Counted from the stretch's first letter, positions 16,009-26,073 are shown. The stretch: 62,234 bases of DNA from an uncultured Porphyromonadaceae bacterium (GCA_947567425.1 CANOLV010000017.1:1-62234), one strand, 5' to 3'. Translations and numbers: made by a program. The notes: generated by a model from the sequence alone, not told the origin.

Positions 16009-17208
16009 TTATTTTTTTACGATTTCTTCCGTATCCTTGGCTATCATCATCTCCTCGTCGGTAGGAATGACAACAACCTTCACCTTGGAGTCTGCCGCGG
16101 AAATGACTTTCTCTTCGCCGCGCGACGCAGCGTTTACCTCCTTGTCAAGCTTTATCCCGAGATACGACAGATGGTCGCATACGGCCTGGCGCAAAGGCTG
16201 CTGATTCTCGCCGACACCGCCGGTAAACACTATTATGTCCACTCCGTCAAGCACGGCTGTATATGCTCCGATATATTTGATTATACGATAGATATACATG
16301 TCCAAGGCAAGTTTGGCCCTCTCGTTGCCTTCGGCTATCGCGGCGTCGATGTCGCGCATGTCCGACGATATTCCGGAGATGCCCAGAACGCCGCTCTTTT
16401 TATTGATGAGAGTGCTCAGCTGTTTGGTGTCAAGGCCTTCTTTGTCCATGATGAAAGTAAGCGCTCCAGGATCAACATCGCCCACACGCGTACCCATCAT
16501 CAGACCCTCGACCGGAGTCAGCCCCATCGACGTGTCGACGCTTTTGCCATCTTTTATCGCAGTGATTGATCCGCCGTTGCCGATATGGCAAGTGATTATA
16601 CGCTGCTTTTCGTATGGCACGTCAAGGAATTCACATACCCTGCGGGAAACGTAGCGATGGCTTGTGCCATGGAATCCATAACGACGTATGGCATACTTTT
16701 CATAAAGTTCGTACGGAAGCGCATACATATAGGCTTCCTTAGGCATGGTCTGATGGAACGCGGTGTCGAACACAGCCACCTGGGGCACATCCGGAAGTAT
16801 TGCGCTTACAGCCTCGATACCGGTCATGTTGGCCGGATTGTGAAGCGGAGCCACATCGTAGCACTCTTTGATTTTGGCTATGACCTCATCGTCTATTTTG
16901 ACGCTCTTGTTGAACTTCTCGCCACCGTGGACCACTCTATGTCCGACAGCATCAATCTCCTTAAGGCTCTTAATACATCCGTATTCAGGATCGGTAAGCA
17001 GATTCAGAATATCGGACACAGCCTTTTTATGGTCAGGAATAGATTCTTCCACCACTTTCTTTCCACCGTCGGCAAGACGGAATTTCAAGAATGAGTCAGG
17101 AAGTCCGATCTTTTCCACTCCTCCTTCGGCAAGAGTCTCCTTATTATCTACGTCGATAAGTTTGTATTTTACAGAACTGCTACCGCAGTTTAGCACTAAT
17201 ATATTCAT
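16009..17208 (-). CDS. ackA: Acetate kinase
   Basis: Converts acetyl phosphate and ADP to acetate and ATP. The 399-aa protein has the N-terminal signature LVLNCGSSSVKYKL (4-17), HRVVHGGEKF (about 88-97), FDTAFHQTMP (about 147-156) and the second signature RYGFHGTSHRYV (about 176-187). It lies 37 bp after pta, the standard pairing for fermentative acetate formation. Confidence 0.96.
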   Translation of the reverse strand: MNILVLNCGSSSVKYKLIDVDNKETLAEGGVEKIGLPDSFLKFRLADGGKKVVEESIPDHKKAVSDILNLLTDPEYGCIKSLKEIDAVGHRVVHGGEKFNKSVKIDDEVIAKIKECYDVAPLHNPANMTGIEAVSAILPDVPQVAVFDTAFHQTMPKEAYMYALPYELYEKYAIRRYGFHGTSHRYVSRRVCEFLDVPYEKQRIITCHIGNGGSITAIKDGKSVDTSMGLTPVEGLMMGTRVGDVDPGALTFIMDKEGLDTKQLSTLINKKSGVLGISGISSDMRDIDAAIAEGNERAKLALDMYIYRIIKYIGAYTAVLDGVDIIVFTGGVGENQQPLRQAVCDHLSYLGIKLDKEVNAASRGEEKVISAADSKVKVVVIPTDEEMMIAKDTEEIVKK

Positions 17209-17245
17209 TTTTATTTGATTCTAAGATTTGTTTTTTTACAGCTTA

Positions 17246-18262
17246 TCACATGCGCTCCTTTGCTCCTATAGCCTGATTGCAGGTGATGATTATAGTCTTA
17301 TAGATATCCTCGGGGAAGCATCCGCGGGAGAGGTCGTTGACAGGAGCGGCAAGACCCTGGAGGATCGGGCCGACAGCCTGCACACCACCCAGACGCTGGA
17401 CAAGCTTGTAAGCGATGTTGCCGGTCTCAAGCGACGGGAATATCAGCACGTCTGCACGTCCGTTGACCGCACTTCCGGGAGCCTTGCTCTTGGCCACAGC
17501 CGGGACAATGGCAGCATCAGCCTGAAGCTCTCCGTCAACCACCAGTTCCGGATCCGCTTCATGCACGAGCTTAACGGCCTCAATAACTTTGTCGACCCTT
17601 TCATGCCGGGCGCTGCCCTTGGTCGAGAAGCTGAGCATGGCTATGCGGGGAGTTATGCCGGCAATGTCGCGGGCGGTGTCCGCGGCCGAAAGAGCGATCT
17701 GTGCCAACTCCGGAGCAGTCGGATCCGGAATCACAGCACAGTCGGCAAACACCATCACTCCGTCTTCTCCGAATGGAGAGTTGTCGGGCAACAGCATCAC
17801 GAACGCTCCTGACACCACGTCAATGCCGGGTTTGGTCTTTATCACCTGGAAGGCCGCACGAAGCACATTGCCAGTAGTGTTAAGCGCACCGGCCACCTGT
17901 CCGTCGGCATCGCCGTTCTTAATCATCAGACAACCCAGATAGAGAGGATTGGCGGTCATCTTCCTGGCATCTTCCATAGATATGCCCTTCTTCTTGCGCA
18001 GCTCATAGAATGTGGGTGCGTATTTGTCGATAACCTTAGAATCTTTTGGATTAACCACCTTAGCCTTGCAGACATTGGTAAGGCTCAATTCGCTCGCGGC
18101 CTCGCTAATCTCCTTAGGATCGCCAATCAGAATGACATCGGCTATGCCTTCGACTATAATTCTGTCGGCGGCAGTCAGTGTACGTGGTTCTGTACCTTCA
18201 GGGAGCACGATTCTTTGACGGTGTTCCTTGGCTTTTGCAGTAAGTTTTTCAAAAAGTCCCAT
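17246..18262 (-). CDS. pta: Phosphate acetyltransferase
   Basis: Converts acetyl-CoA and phosphate to acetyl phosphate, feeding AckA. At 338 aa it is the short form with only the catalytic PTA_PTB domain, lacking the N-terminal regulatory part of the enterobacterial enzyme. Conserved features include ILIGDP-like [11 protein letters not shown] (38-48), [17 protein letters not shown] (about 110-126) and [12 protein letters not shown] (about 275-286). It is the first gene of the operon. Confidence 0.95.
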   Translation of the reverse strand: MGLFEKLTAKAKEHRQRIVLPEGTEPRTLTAADRIIVEGIADVILIGDPKEISEAASELSLTNVCKAKVVNPKDSKVIDKYAPTFYELRKKKGISMEDARKMTANPLYLGCLMIKNGDADGQVAGALNTTGNVLRAAFQVIKTKPGIDVVSGAFVMLLPDNSPFGEDGVMVFADCAVIPDPTAPELAQIALSAADTARDIAGITPRIAMLSFSTKGSARHERVDKVIEAVKLVHEADPELVVDGELQADAAIVPAVAKSKAPGSAVNGRADVLIFPSLETGNIAYKLVQRLGGVQAVGPILQGLAAPVNDLSRGCFPEDIYKTIIITCNQAIGAKERM

Positions 18263-18324
18263 AATGAAATTTATGTTTATGGTTAATTATTAACTATATA
18301 CGGAATCTTGATTATTTCTTACTG

Positions 18325-18357
18325 CAAAAATACGTTTTTTGGCCGTATATTACCCAA
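18325..18357 (-). promoter_or_regulatory. pta-ackA-ddh-lgt promoter
   Basis: Minus strand: TATTTTTG at 18325-18332 with TTG at 18355-18357, spacing 22 (slightly long). About 62 bp upstream of the pta ATG. Confidence 0.55.
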
Positions 18358-18410
18358 ATTGAGTTTTAATTTTTACAAAAAAATAATTTTACCGTATCGC
18401 ACGGCATGAA

Positions 18411-18446
18411 AAAAGGAGGGATCGGTCCCTGAGTCGGACCAATCCC
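18411..18446 (-). terminator. Rho-independent terminator
   Basis: On the minus strand an 11-bp GC-rich stem with one mismatch (GGGATTGGTCC pairing across GACTCAG) is followed by CTCC and a run of six T. It lies 30 bp after the lipoprotein gene ending at 18477. Confidence 0.85.
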
Positions 18447-18476
18447 CCCCCTATGATCGATATGAGGATAGAAAAG

Positions 18477-18974
18477 TTACTGAGCTTTAATACTTGGTTT
18501 TACAATAAAGGTGTTTGAAGAACCAGTATCACCGGTATCACCACCTTCGCCGGTATCGTCGCCGCCTTCGTCAGGCACGGGGTCAGTGATGACAAGCGTA
18601 TAGTCCAATATGGCCTGGGCAGGACTATAATCAACTGCATATACCGGGAACATGATTCGGAGCAAATGACGTCCTACGGGAAGATTTTCAGTCTCGAAAG
18701 TCATCGTGTAAGGCGAAAGCACAGTAGTGTAGTTCAAACCGTAATCAAGCTGGTAAGTCACTGCTCCGAAAGCAATATCCTTAGCGCTTGAATTGATAGG
18801 TACGATTGATTCGATAGTAAAGCTCTGACCTTGCGGAACGGTGATAGTGCCGTTCTCCACCTGGGTTCCCTCGCTGAATGTCACCTGAACATCGAATTCA
18901 GGAAGATTATTGTCGTCGCTACAAGAGAGAAGCATCAACGGCAATGCAAAAAATAAATAGAATAACTTTTTCAT
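18477..18974 (-). CDS. Lipoprotein with Ig-like beta fold, unknown function
   Basis: From the ATG at 18974 this is a 165-aa protein with a lipoprotein signal (MKKLFYLFFALPLMLLSC, Cys18), a beta-rich domain (about 28-120) and a low-complexity Asp/Gly/Glu/Thr linker (about 128-150: DEGGDDTGEGGDTGDTG) near the C-terminus. The 45 bases of frame upstream of this ATG lack a lipoprotein-compatible start and were not used. Single gene with its own terminator. No recognised family. Confidence 0.7.
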   Translation of the reverse strand: MKKLFYLFFALPLMLLSCSDDNNLPEFDVQVTFSEGTQVENGTITVPQGQSFTIESIVPINSSAKDIAFGAVTYQLDYGLNYTTVLSPYTMTFETENLPVGRHLLRIMFPVYAVDYSPAQAILDYTLVITDPVPDEGGDDTGEGGDTGDTGSSNTFIVKPSIKAQ

Positions 18975-19102
18975 AATAGTATGGCTTTTTATAAATGAAT
19001 CATAATACCTATAGAACACACAGATATTAAATAAGTTTATCTAAGTTTACGACTTTAACATGCCCGTCGACAAAGGAATATCCATACTTCGTGATTTTTC
19101 GC

Positions 19103-19110
19103 TAATTTTG
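19103..19110 (+). promoter_or_regulatory. -7 box immediately before the AmgK-RapZ gene
   Basis: TAATTTTG ends 4 bp before the ATG at 19115, so the transcript would be leaderless or nearly so. No TTG is seen at -33. Confidence 0.45.
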
Positions 19111-19114
19111 TAGC

Positions 19115-20575
19115 ATGAACGACTATGACATCACCGTATTGGCAGATCTATTCGCCGTATCAACCGGAGTCAGACCGGATGACATATCGCGTCTGCCCGG
19201 TGCCGGATCCAACCGGCGATATTACCGCCTGACCCACGGGGGCGACACACTTATCGGCGTAGCAGGAAAATCAAGAGAAGAGAACAACGCCTTCATATAC
19301 CTGAGCGGCCACTTCAGAGAGAAAGGCCTGCCGGTGCCGGAGGTAAAGGCCATATCGGCCGACGGTATGTACTATATCCAGCAGGATCTCGGCAACGTAT
19401 CGCTTTTTGACACCATCAGGCAAGGGCGAACCACAGGCGAATGGTCGACCGCGGAAATTGACGCGCTACGCCGCGCTATCGAAATTCTTCCGGAGCTTCA
19501 GTGGAGAGGCGCCGAAGGCCTTGACTTTAGCCGTTGCCACCCGATTCCGTCAATGGACTCAATGTCGGTAATGTGGGATCTTAATTATTTCAAATACTGT
19601 TTTCTTAAGTCTACAGGAATCGAGGTAGATGAACCGTCGCTGGAAAAAGATTTCCTTAAACTGTCGGAAATGCTCCTCGCCACTACGACCGAGACCTTTA
19701 TGATGCGCGACTGCCAGTCGCGAAACGTGATGCTTGATGCCTCAGGAAAGCCTTGGCTGATAGATTTCCAAGGCGGAAGAAAGGGTCCGATCCACTACGA
19801 TGTAGCCTCTATGCTCTGGCAGGCCAAAGCCCGCATCCCTAACCGGCTGAAGGATGAGCTTATCGATGCCTACATAGAAGCGAGCCGACCGTATGCCGAT
19901 CTGAATCCCGATTCATTCAAAACAGAGCTGAAGCTATTCGTGCTGTTCAGAACTCTCCAGGTGCTCGGCGCATACGGATTCAGGGGATACGTCGAAAGAA
20001 AACCTCACTTCCTTGAAAGCATTCCGGATGCCATAGCCAATCTTCGCGAACTTATCGCCGACGGGATATCCGGCCTTCCATATCTGTCATATATCCTCAA
20101 TGAAATTACCGGACTTGAGCAATTCAATGCCTCGTCAAAGCCGCAACGGTCCGATATATTGACGGTCAAAGTCAGCAGTTTCGGATTCCGCAAGTCAGGT
20201 ATTCCATCAGACGATTCCGGCAATGGCGGAGGATATGTGTTTGACTGCCGCGCACTGCACAATCCCGGACGTTACACCGAATACCGCCATCTGACGGGAA
20301 TGGATCAGCCGGTGATAGATTTTCTGGAATCCGACGGCAAAATAACCGATTTTCTCGAACACGTATTTGCCCTTGTAGACAATTCAGTAGAATGCTATCT
20401 AAACCGGGGCTTTACAGACCTGTCGGTAAGTTTCGGATGCACGGGCGGACAGCACCGGTCGGTGTACTGCGCCGAAAAGATGGCTTCGCATCTCCACTAC
20501 AAATATCCCTGCCTCGTAAGGCTTCAACACATAGAGCAAGGAATCGACAAAACCATTGAACCGTCAACGAAATGA
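19115..20575 (+). CDS. AmgK-like amino sugar kinase fused to RapZ C-terminal domain
   Basis: Two-domain protein of 486 aa. Residues 1-330 are an aminoglycoside phosphotransferase-fold kinase: GSNRRYYRL (31-39), catalytic RDCQSRNVM with Asp199 and Asn204, and metal-binding IDFQGG with Asp217. This resembles AmgK, which phosphorylates MurNAc/GlcNAc at C1. Residues 350-475 match the C-terminal half of RapZ (SFGFRKSGIP, VFDCRALHNPGR, GCTGGQHRSVY), the part that binds glucosamine-6-phosphate in E. coli; the RapZ N-terminal P-loop half is absent. It overlaps the MurU-like gene by 4 bp (ATGA), supporting a MurNAc recycling role. The exact substrate is inferred from family and neighbour. Confidence 0.85.
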   Translation: MNDYDITVLADLFAVSTGVRPDDISRLPGAGSNRRYYRLTHGGDTLIGVAGKSREENNAFIYLSGHFREKGLPVPEVKAISADGMYYIQQDLGNVSLFDTIRQGRTTGEWSTAEIDALRRAIEILPELQWRGAEGLDFSRCHPIPSMDSMSVMWDLNYFKYCFLKSTGIEVDEPSLEKDFLKLSEMLLATTTETFMMRDCQSRNVMLDASGKPWLIDFQGGRKGPIHYDVASMLWQAKARIPNRLKDELIDAYIEASRPYADLNPDSFKTELKLFVLFRTLQVLGAYGFRGYVERKPHFLESIPDAIANLRELIADGISGLPYLSYILNEITGLEQFNASSKPQRSDILTVKVSSFGFRKSGIPSDDSGNGGGYVFDCRALHNPGRYTEYRHLTGMDQPVIDFLESDGKITDFLEHVFALVDNSVECYLNRGFTDLSVSFGCTGGQHRSVYCAEKMASHLHYKYPCLVRLQHIEQGIDKTIEPSTK

Positions 20576-21318
20576 ACAAACAAGCCATGATATTCGCCGC
20601 CGGACTCGGCTCAAGACTGCGGCCTATCACCGACAGATGTCCGAAAGCGCTGGTCGAGGTTCACGGAATCCCGATGCTCGACCGGGTGGCCGATAATCTC
20701 GTGAGCCATGGATTCGACAGAATCGTGATCAATGTACACCACCATGCAGATATGGTCATCGAACATATCGGGAGGCACGCCGGTTATGGCAAAGAAATCA
20801 TAGTCAGCGACGAACGCGACCTGCTGCTCGACACTTGCGGAGGCATCCGGAAGGCGATAGAATACATCGATCCACGAAAGCCATTGCTGGTGCATAACGC
20901 CGACATACTTACCGACATAAACCTATCTGACGTATATGATTCGCTTGGCGGAGCTGACGCATCGCTGCTATGCAACGACGAACGCAAGACTTCACGACAC
21001 CTGCTGTTTGACTCCCGAAACAGACTGCAAGGATGGCTTAATGACAAGAACGGAGCGACCCGTCCGGAAGGAATCATGGCCGATGCCTACAGAAAATCGG
21101 CATTCGGAGGCATACACGTGATCGGACCGCGCCTGCTGTCGGCCATACGCGACAAGGTAAGTCCAAACCTACCCGCACCTATAATACCGTTCTATATAGA
21201 TATGTGCGGCCAATTTAACATCACATCCTTCGTGCCTCGATATCAATACCAATGGTATGACATCGGCGACATCAGCAAACTCGAACAAGCACGTTCATAT
21301 TACAGGGAACAAAAATAA
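20572..21318 (+). CDS. murU: MurU-like sugar-1-phosphate uridylyltransferase
   Basis: NTP transferase of 248 aa, likely making UDP-MurNAc from MurNAc-1-phosphate in the recycling route that bypasses MurA/MurB. It has the nucleotide-binding signature AAGLGSRLRPIT (9-20), PKALVEVHGIPML (24-36), metal-binding VHNADIL (about 107-113) and the C-terminal WYDIGDISKLEQA. The start codon overlaps the AmgK-like gene stop. Other sugar phosphates are possible; the pairing with the kinase favours MurU. Confidence 0.8.
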   Translation: MNKQAMIFAAGLGSRLRPITDRCPKALVEVHGIPMLDRVADNLVSHGFDRIVINVHHHADMVIEHIGRHAGYGKEIIVSDERDLLLDTCGGIRKAIEYIDPRKPLLVHNADILTDINLSDVYDSLGGADASLLCNDERKTSRHLLFDSRNRLQGWLNDKNGATRPEGIMADAYRKSAFGGIHVIGPRLLSAIRDKVSPNLPAPIIPFYIDMCGQFNITSFVPRYQYQWYDIGDISKLEQARSYYREQK

Positions 21319-21330
21319 GAGTGTTAAGAC

Positions 21331-22140
21331 ATGGACATCGAGAACACTATCCGATCCAGAAAATCGGTCAGAAACTACGAAAGCGAACCTATCGACGGCG
21401 ACCTGCGCAAAAGCATTGAAGATGCCATAAGTGAATCATGGTCGCCGTTTGGCGGCTCCATATCAATCCGCCTAAAATCATTTCCACCCAAAGAATCGTT
21501 CAAGCCGGGAACATACGGAGTGATCCGCGGTGCTTCCGACTTTCTGCTGATGGCCATGGCTCCCGACGACACAGCTTCCGCAATCACAGCCGGATTCAGA
21601 ATGGAGCAAGTGGTGCTACAGGCCACCCGACTCGGACTCGGCACATGCTGGATAGCGGGAACATTTAAAGAAAGTGATTTCGGCAAAGGTGAAGACTGGC
21701 CGGACGGACAAGAGCTAAAAATAATCTCACCCGTAGGAATTCCCAAAATGGCGGAAACCATGGTGGGCAAACTCGCCAGATTCTTAATCGGAAGCGATCG
21801 GCGCCAACCTTTCGAAAAAATGTTTTTTGAAAATGACAAATCCACGCCAATATCCACCTCCAACAGATTCGCAGAATCACTCGCTATGATGCGCCTTGCC
21901 CCCTCGTCGACCAACTCCCAGCCATGGCGTGCAATAGCTGAAAATGACGGAACCATCCACTTTTTCAGCGCCAAAAAGGGCTTAATCCACATAATCGACT
22001 GCGGTATAGGCTTGTGCCACTTTATACTGACGGAGCAAAGCCTCGGACATGACGGCGCCTTCAAAAAGCTGACCGATCCGGAATGCGGTCCAGTTGACGG
22101 ATGGATCTACATCACATCCTACCGCCGTGAGATTTGGTAA
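21331..22140 (+). CDS. Nitroreductase family protein
   Basis: FMN-dependent oxidoreductase of the nitroreductase superfamily, TM1586-like subgroup (two fused half-domains). The 269-aa protein begins with the typical IRSRKSVRNYES (7-18), has a helix with GFRMEQVVLQATRLGLGTCWIAG (about 90-112) and a second FMN-phosphate-type segment RLAPSSTNSQPWR (about 189-201). Substrate unknown. It starts 12 bp after murU and is probably in the same transcript. Confidence 0.8.
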   Translation: MDIENTIRSRKSVRNYESEPIDGDLRKSIEDAISESWSPFGGSISIRLKSFPPKESFKPGTYGVIRGASDFLLMAMAPDDTASAITAGFRMEQVVLQATRLGLGTCWIAGTFKESDFGKGEDWPDGQELKIISPVGIPKMAETMVGKLARFLIGSDRRQPFEKMFFENDKSTPISTSNRFAESLAMMRLAPSSTNSQPWRAIAENDGTIHFFSAKKGLIHIIDCGIGLCHFILTEQSLGHDGAFKKLTDPECGPVDGWIYITSYRREIW

Positions 22141-22272
22141 TAATATCGCGAATTTTGGTAATCGGCAGTCAAAAATCAATTCTTAAATTTGCACACATAA
22201 ATCCGGAGCATACACCTTAAGTGACGGATACGAAATTTTTGTGTAATTTTGCAGCCACAAATTTCAATCATT

Positions 22273-22533
22273 ATGACATCTGGAAAATATCAATATCTGA
22301 CACAAGGAACATGCTCCCGTCTGATAGAAATAGAGATTGAGGAAGGACGCATCAAAAACATCGACTTTACAGGCGGATGCCACGGAAACCTCCAAGGCAT
22401 AGCGGCACTGGTAAAAGGCATGCGACCGGAGGATGTAGCCGGAAGGCTTAGAGGAATCCGGTGCGGAAGCAAGTCCACTTCATGCCCCGACCAGCTTGCC
22501 AAAGCCCTGGAAGAAATAATCGGTAACCGATAA
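22273..22533 (+). CDS. TSCPD domain protein (TIGR03905 family)
   Basis: A small 86-aa protein with the TSCPD domain: YQYLTQGTCSRLIEIEIEEG near the start, the GGCHGN motif (about 34-39) and C-terminal CGSKSTSCPDQLAKAL (about 64-79). Family function is not established; the domain also occurs at the end of some ribonucleotide reductases and is suspected of metal binding through its Cys residues. The ATG at 22273 lies 21 bp after a -7 box TAATTTTG (22244-22251); an upstream TTG at 22249 overlaps that box and was rejected. Confidence 0.82.
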   Translation: MTSGKYQYLTQGTCSRLIEIEIEEGRIKNIDFTGGCHGNLQGIAALVKGMRPEDVAGRLRGIRCGSKSTSCPDQLAKALEEIIGNR

Positions 22534-22583
22534 AATGAGTCCGGACACGCATTCGGCAAACAACAAGTTACTTTTTTACAGAT

Positions 22584-23429
22584 ATGAAGATAATCGAGAA
22601 CCAGACATTCGGTGGCGAACGCCCCCTGTTCGCCTCAAAAGGACTGAAATTAGTGAATGTGACCATAACTCCCGGCGAATCAGCATTAAAGGAATGCTCC
22701 GACATCGAAGCCGAGCATTGTGAATTTCAAGGGAAATATCCATTTTGGCACGTCGACGGATTCAGAATCAAAAACTGCACATTCCGTGAAGGTGCCAGAG
22801 CCGCCCTATGGTATTCAAAACACCTGTATATGTCGGACACGTTGGTCGAAGCCCCGAAAATGTTTCGCGAGATGACAGACCTGACCCTCGAAAACGTCAA
22901 TATACCCGATGCTCAAGAAACATTATGGCACTGCCATGACGTAAAGTTAAGAAATGTAGAAGTGTCAAAAGCCGACTACCTGTTCATGCACAGTTCCGAC
23001 ATCGACATAAAAGACTACTGCCAACAGGGTAATTATTCTTTCCAATACTGCAAGAATGTGGTCATCCGCGACGCCGTCATCAACTCCAAGGATGCGTTCT
23101 GGGGCACTGAAGATGTCACCGTCTACGACTCTACACTGATAGGCGAATATTTAGGATGGCACTCCAAAAGGCTCAGACTCGTCAACTGTCGCATCGGAGG
23201 CACCCAGCCACTGTGCTACGCCACGGACCTGGTGATGGAAAACTGCACTTTTGATGCCGACGCCGACCTCGCATTTGAAGATTCCACGGTCAACGCCACC
23301 ATCCTGTCAGGCATAACAAGCATAAAGAATCCCCGTTCAGGAAAAATCGAGGCTAAAAGCGTAGGTGAAATCATCATCGACGACAATATCAAAAGTCCGG
23401 CCGACTGCATAATCGCCACTGAAATATAG
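22584..23429 (+). CDS. DUF3737 family right-handed beta-helix protein
   Basis: A 281-aa protein made of short repeating segments (xLxNVxI, CTFREG, LRLVNCRIGG, VMENCTFDAD) with an aromatic/His-Cys rung pattern (FWHVDG, LWYSKH, LWHCHD, FWGTED, LGWHSK), typical of DUF3737 parallel beta-helices. No signal peptide, so cytosolic. Biochemical role unknown. It lies between the TSCPD gene and the MATE gene on the same strand. Confidence 0.83.
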   Translation: MKIIENQTFGGERPLFASKGLKLVNVTITPGESALKECSDIEAEHCEFQGKYPFWHVDGFRIKNCTFREGARAALWYSKHLYMSDTLVEAPKMFREMTDLTLENVNIPDAQETLWHCHDVKLRNVEVSKADYLFMHSSDIDIKDYCQQGNYSFQYCKNVVIRDAVINSKDAFWGTEDVTVYDSTLIGEYLGWHSKRLRLVNCRIGGTQPLCYATDLVMENCTFDADADLAFEDSTVNATILSGITSIKNPRSGKIEAKSVGEIIIDDNIKSPADCIIATEI

Positions 23430-23444
23430 CTAACGACCTAATCC

Positions 23445-24893
23445 GTGGACTCCAAGGGGAATAAAGGGCGCAACAAACTTGCCGAACTCGTAAGAAGCAA
23501 CCGTCGACTGACGTTTGGCGAACAACTGCGCATGATCGTCTCGCTCAGTATCCCCGCCATCCTGGCACAGCTGTCGTCCATCATCATGCAGTATATCGAT
23601 GCATCCATGGTAGGACGTCTTGGTGCCGACGCAGCCGCTTCAATAGGACTTGTGTCGACATCCACATGGCTGTTTGGAGGAATATGCGCCGCCACGGCAA
23701 CGGGATTTTCCGTACAGGTGGCCCACCTGATCGGCGGCGGGGGCATCCAAGAGGCAAAGTCCGTACTGCGCCAGGCCCTTGTGGCTTCACTCTGCTTCAG
23801 CGCGGCGATAGCGGCGGTGGCCGTGTCCATCAGTGGCCCGCTTCCTATATGGCTCGGAGGCAATGAGGCTATCACAGAAGGAGCAAGCTCATATTTCCGC
23901 ATATTCGGTCTGTTTCTTCCGGCATTGATGATGAACTTCCTCGGAGGAAGCATGCTCAGGTGCAGCGGCAATATGGTAGTGCCTGGTATGCTCAACGTGT
24001 TGATGTGCATTCTTGATGTGCTCTTCAATATGGCTCTCATCTTTCCCACCCGTGAAGTGACCGCCCTTGGAATGCAGTTCACCCTGCCCGGAGCCGGGAT
24101 GGGTGTCGAAGGAGCCGCCTTAGGCACAGCCCTGGCCGAGCTTGTCACCATGACGCTGATGCTCAGCATACTGTGTTTCAGAGACGGAGACCTCCGCCTT
24201 CACGGATTCAAAGGCAGTTTCATGCCGACACGCGCCTGTCTGAAAAAGGCAGTCAGAATAGGACTCCCCATGGGAGTGGAACACTTCATACTGTGCGCGG
24301 CCCAGATACTCACCACCGTTATAGTGGCTCCTTTAGGCACATTTGCCATCGCGGCGAATGCCTTCGCCATCACAGCGGAAAGCCTCTGCTACATGCCCGG
24401 CTATGGAATCGGCGACGCGGCCACCACCCTCATAGGCCAGAGTCTCGGAGCCGGACGCAAGGACCTCACCCGAAGTTTCTCCACTATCACCGTCGGTATG
24501 GGAATGGTGATAATGACGGTGATGGGCGCCATTATGTACTTCGGAGCACCGGTTATGATGGAAATAATGACCCCCGAACGTCAGATTATCGACCTCGGAG
24601 TGATGGCTCTCCGCACGGAAGCATTCGCCGAACCGATGTTCGCGGCCTCGATAGTGGCATACGGAGTCTTTGTCGGTGCCGGCGACACTTTGGTCCCGTG
24701 CGCCATGAACCTGTTCAGCATGTGGGCAGTCAGACTGACCCTCGCGGCACTGCTCGCCCCGTCTATGGGACTTCACGGAGTGTGGATAGCCATGTGCATC
24801 GAACTCTGTTTCCGCGGGCTGATATTCCTGATCCGTCTAAGAAGCGACAGATGGATGAATTCAAAAAACGTAACAAAACTATCAGATGATTAA
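23445..24893 (+). CDS. MATE family multidrug/cation efflux transporter
   Basis: Inner-membrane antiporter with 12 predicted membrane segments in two halves (about 35-235 and 265-470), 482 aa. Family features include SIPAILAQLSSIIMQYIDASMVG (33-55), GGSMLRCSGNM and GIGDAATTLIGQSLGAG (about 316-332). The start is GTG at 23445, chosen because it is the first start in frame and lies 15 bp after the DUF3737 stop. Its 3' end overlaps the next start by 8 bp. Confidence 0.93.
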   Translation: MDSKGNKGRNKLAELVRSNRRLTFGEQLRMIVSLSIPAILAQLSSIIMQYIDASMVGRLGADAAASIGLVSTSTWLFGGICAATATGFSVQVAHLIGGGGIQEAKSVLRQALVASLCFSAAIAAVAVSISGPLPIWLGGNEAITEGASSYFRIFGLFLPALMMNFLGGSMLRCSGNMVVPGMLNVLMCILDVLFNMALIFPTREVTALGMQFTLPGAGMGVEGAALGTALAELVTMTLMLSILCFRDGDLRLHGFKGSFMPTRACLKKAVRIGLPMGVEHFILCAAQILTTVIVAPLGTFAIAANAFAITAESLCYMPGYGIGDAATTLIGQSLGAGRKDLTRSFSTITVGMGMVIMTVMGAIMYFGAPVMMEIMTPERQIIDLGVMALRTEAFAEPMFAASIVAYGVFVGAGDTLVPCAMNLFSMWAVRLTLAALLAPSMGLHGVWIAMCIELCFRGLIFLIRLRSDRWMNSKNVTKLSDD

Positions 24894-26073
24894 GCATAAC
24901 TTTGACGAACTCACCGAACGACGTGACACAAACTCCGTAAAATGGGATTCCGACAGATCATATCCGGACCTGCTTCCGATGTGGGTGGCCGACATGGACT
25001 TCAAGACCGCCCCGTGCATAATCGACGCTTTGGCCAAGAGAGTAAACCATGGCATATTCGGATATTGCCGTGTCCCGGAAGCATATTACTCCGCTACCGT
25101 GGACTGGATGCGCAGACGCCACGGCGCACACTTTGACATGGAGTGGATCATATACACTTCCGGCGTGGTTCCCGCCATATCGGCTGTGATTAAGGCTCTG
25201 ACATCGCCAGGCGACGCCGTTCTGGTACAGACCCCCGTCTACAACTGCTTCTTCTCGTCAATCAGGAACAACGGATGCCGTATGGTAGAAAACCGGCTAA
25301 TATATGAGGATTCGACATACCGGATAGACTTCGACGACCTTGAGCGCAAACTCGCCATGCCTGAAGTAAAACTGATGCTGATATGCAATCCGCACAATCC
25401 GGCCGGAAGAGTATGGACCCGCGAAGAGCTGTCGCGCATCGGCGAATTATGCTTGCGCCACGACGTAGTGCCGGTGTCCGACGAAATCCACTGCGAACTG
25501 ACTTACAAAGGGCATGACTATACCCCATTTGCATCCATCTCCAAAGAGTTTGCGGCAGGATCGGTGACATGCATGTCGCCGAGCAAGGCTTTCAATATAG
25601 CCGGTCTTCAGATAGCCAACATAATCTGCGCCGACCGTCAGATGCGGACACGCATCGACAAGGCCATCAACATCAATGAAGTGTGCGACGTCAATCCTTT
25701 CGGAGTAGATGCTCTTATAGCGGCCTATACATCCGGCGAAGAGTGGCTCGACCAACTGCGGGAATATCTTTGGGGCAACTATCAGACCGTGTGTGAATTC
25801 ATCCGTAAAGAATTGCCGGACGTAGGAGTCACCCGTCTTGAAGGCACCTATCTCGTGTGGCTTGACCTCAGACACACAGGAGCAACGTCGGCAGAGATCA
25901 AACAGCATCTGCTTGGAGAGTCGCATCTGTGGCTTACAGAAGGGACGCTGTACGGCGAAGCCGGCGATGGATTCATGCGAATGAACATCGCATGTCCTAA
26001 ATCACGCCTTATTGATGGACTTTCAAGACTAAAGCTCGGGATGTCGCGGCTCAGACACGGTTGCTGCTGTTGA
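24886..26073 (+). CDS. PatB/MalY-type PLP-dependent C-S lyase / aminotransferase
   Basis: Fold-type I PLP enzyme of 395 aa in the MalY/PatB group, whose members cleave cystathionine or cysteine conjugates. Seen are the N-terminal [17 protein letters not shown] (22-38), [16 protein letters not shown] (about 167-182), SDEIHCEL (about 200-207) and the PLP-lysine segment [12 protein letters not shown] (about 231-242). It overlaps the MATE gene by 8 bp and the convergent AraC gene by 23 bp. Confidence 0.9.
   Translation: MIKHNFDELTERRDTNSVKWDSDRSYPDLLPMWVADMDFKTAPCIIDALAKRVNHGIFGYCRVPEAYYSATVDWMRRRHGAHFDMEWIIYTSGVVPAISAVIKALTSPGDAVLVQTPVYNCFFSSIRNNGCRMVENRLIYEDSTYRIDFDDLERKLAMPEVKLMLICNPHNPAGRVWTREELSRIGELCLRHDVVPVSDEIHCELTYKGHDYTPFASISKEFAAGSVTCMSPSKAFNIAGLQIANIICADRQMRTRIDKAININEVCDVNPFGVDALIAAYTSGEEWLDQLREYLWGNYQTVCEFIRKELPDVGVTRLEGTYLVWLDLRHTGATSAEIKQHLLGESHLWLTEGTLYGEAGDGFMRMNIACPKSRLIDGLSRLKLGMSRLRHGCCC

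Noticed and set aside
21375-22064. 229-aa minus-strand frame opposite the nitroreductase gene
   Set aside because: Shadow frame with no recognisable domain; the plus-strand gene fits its operon.
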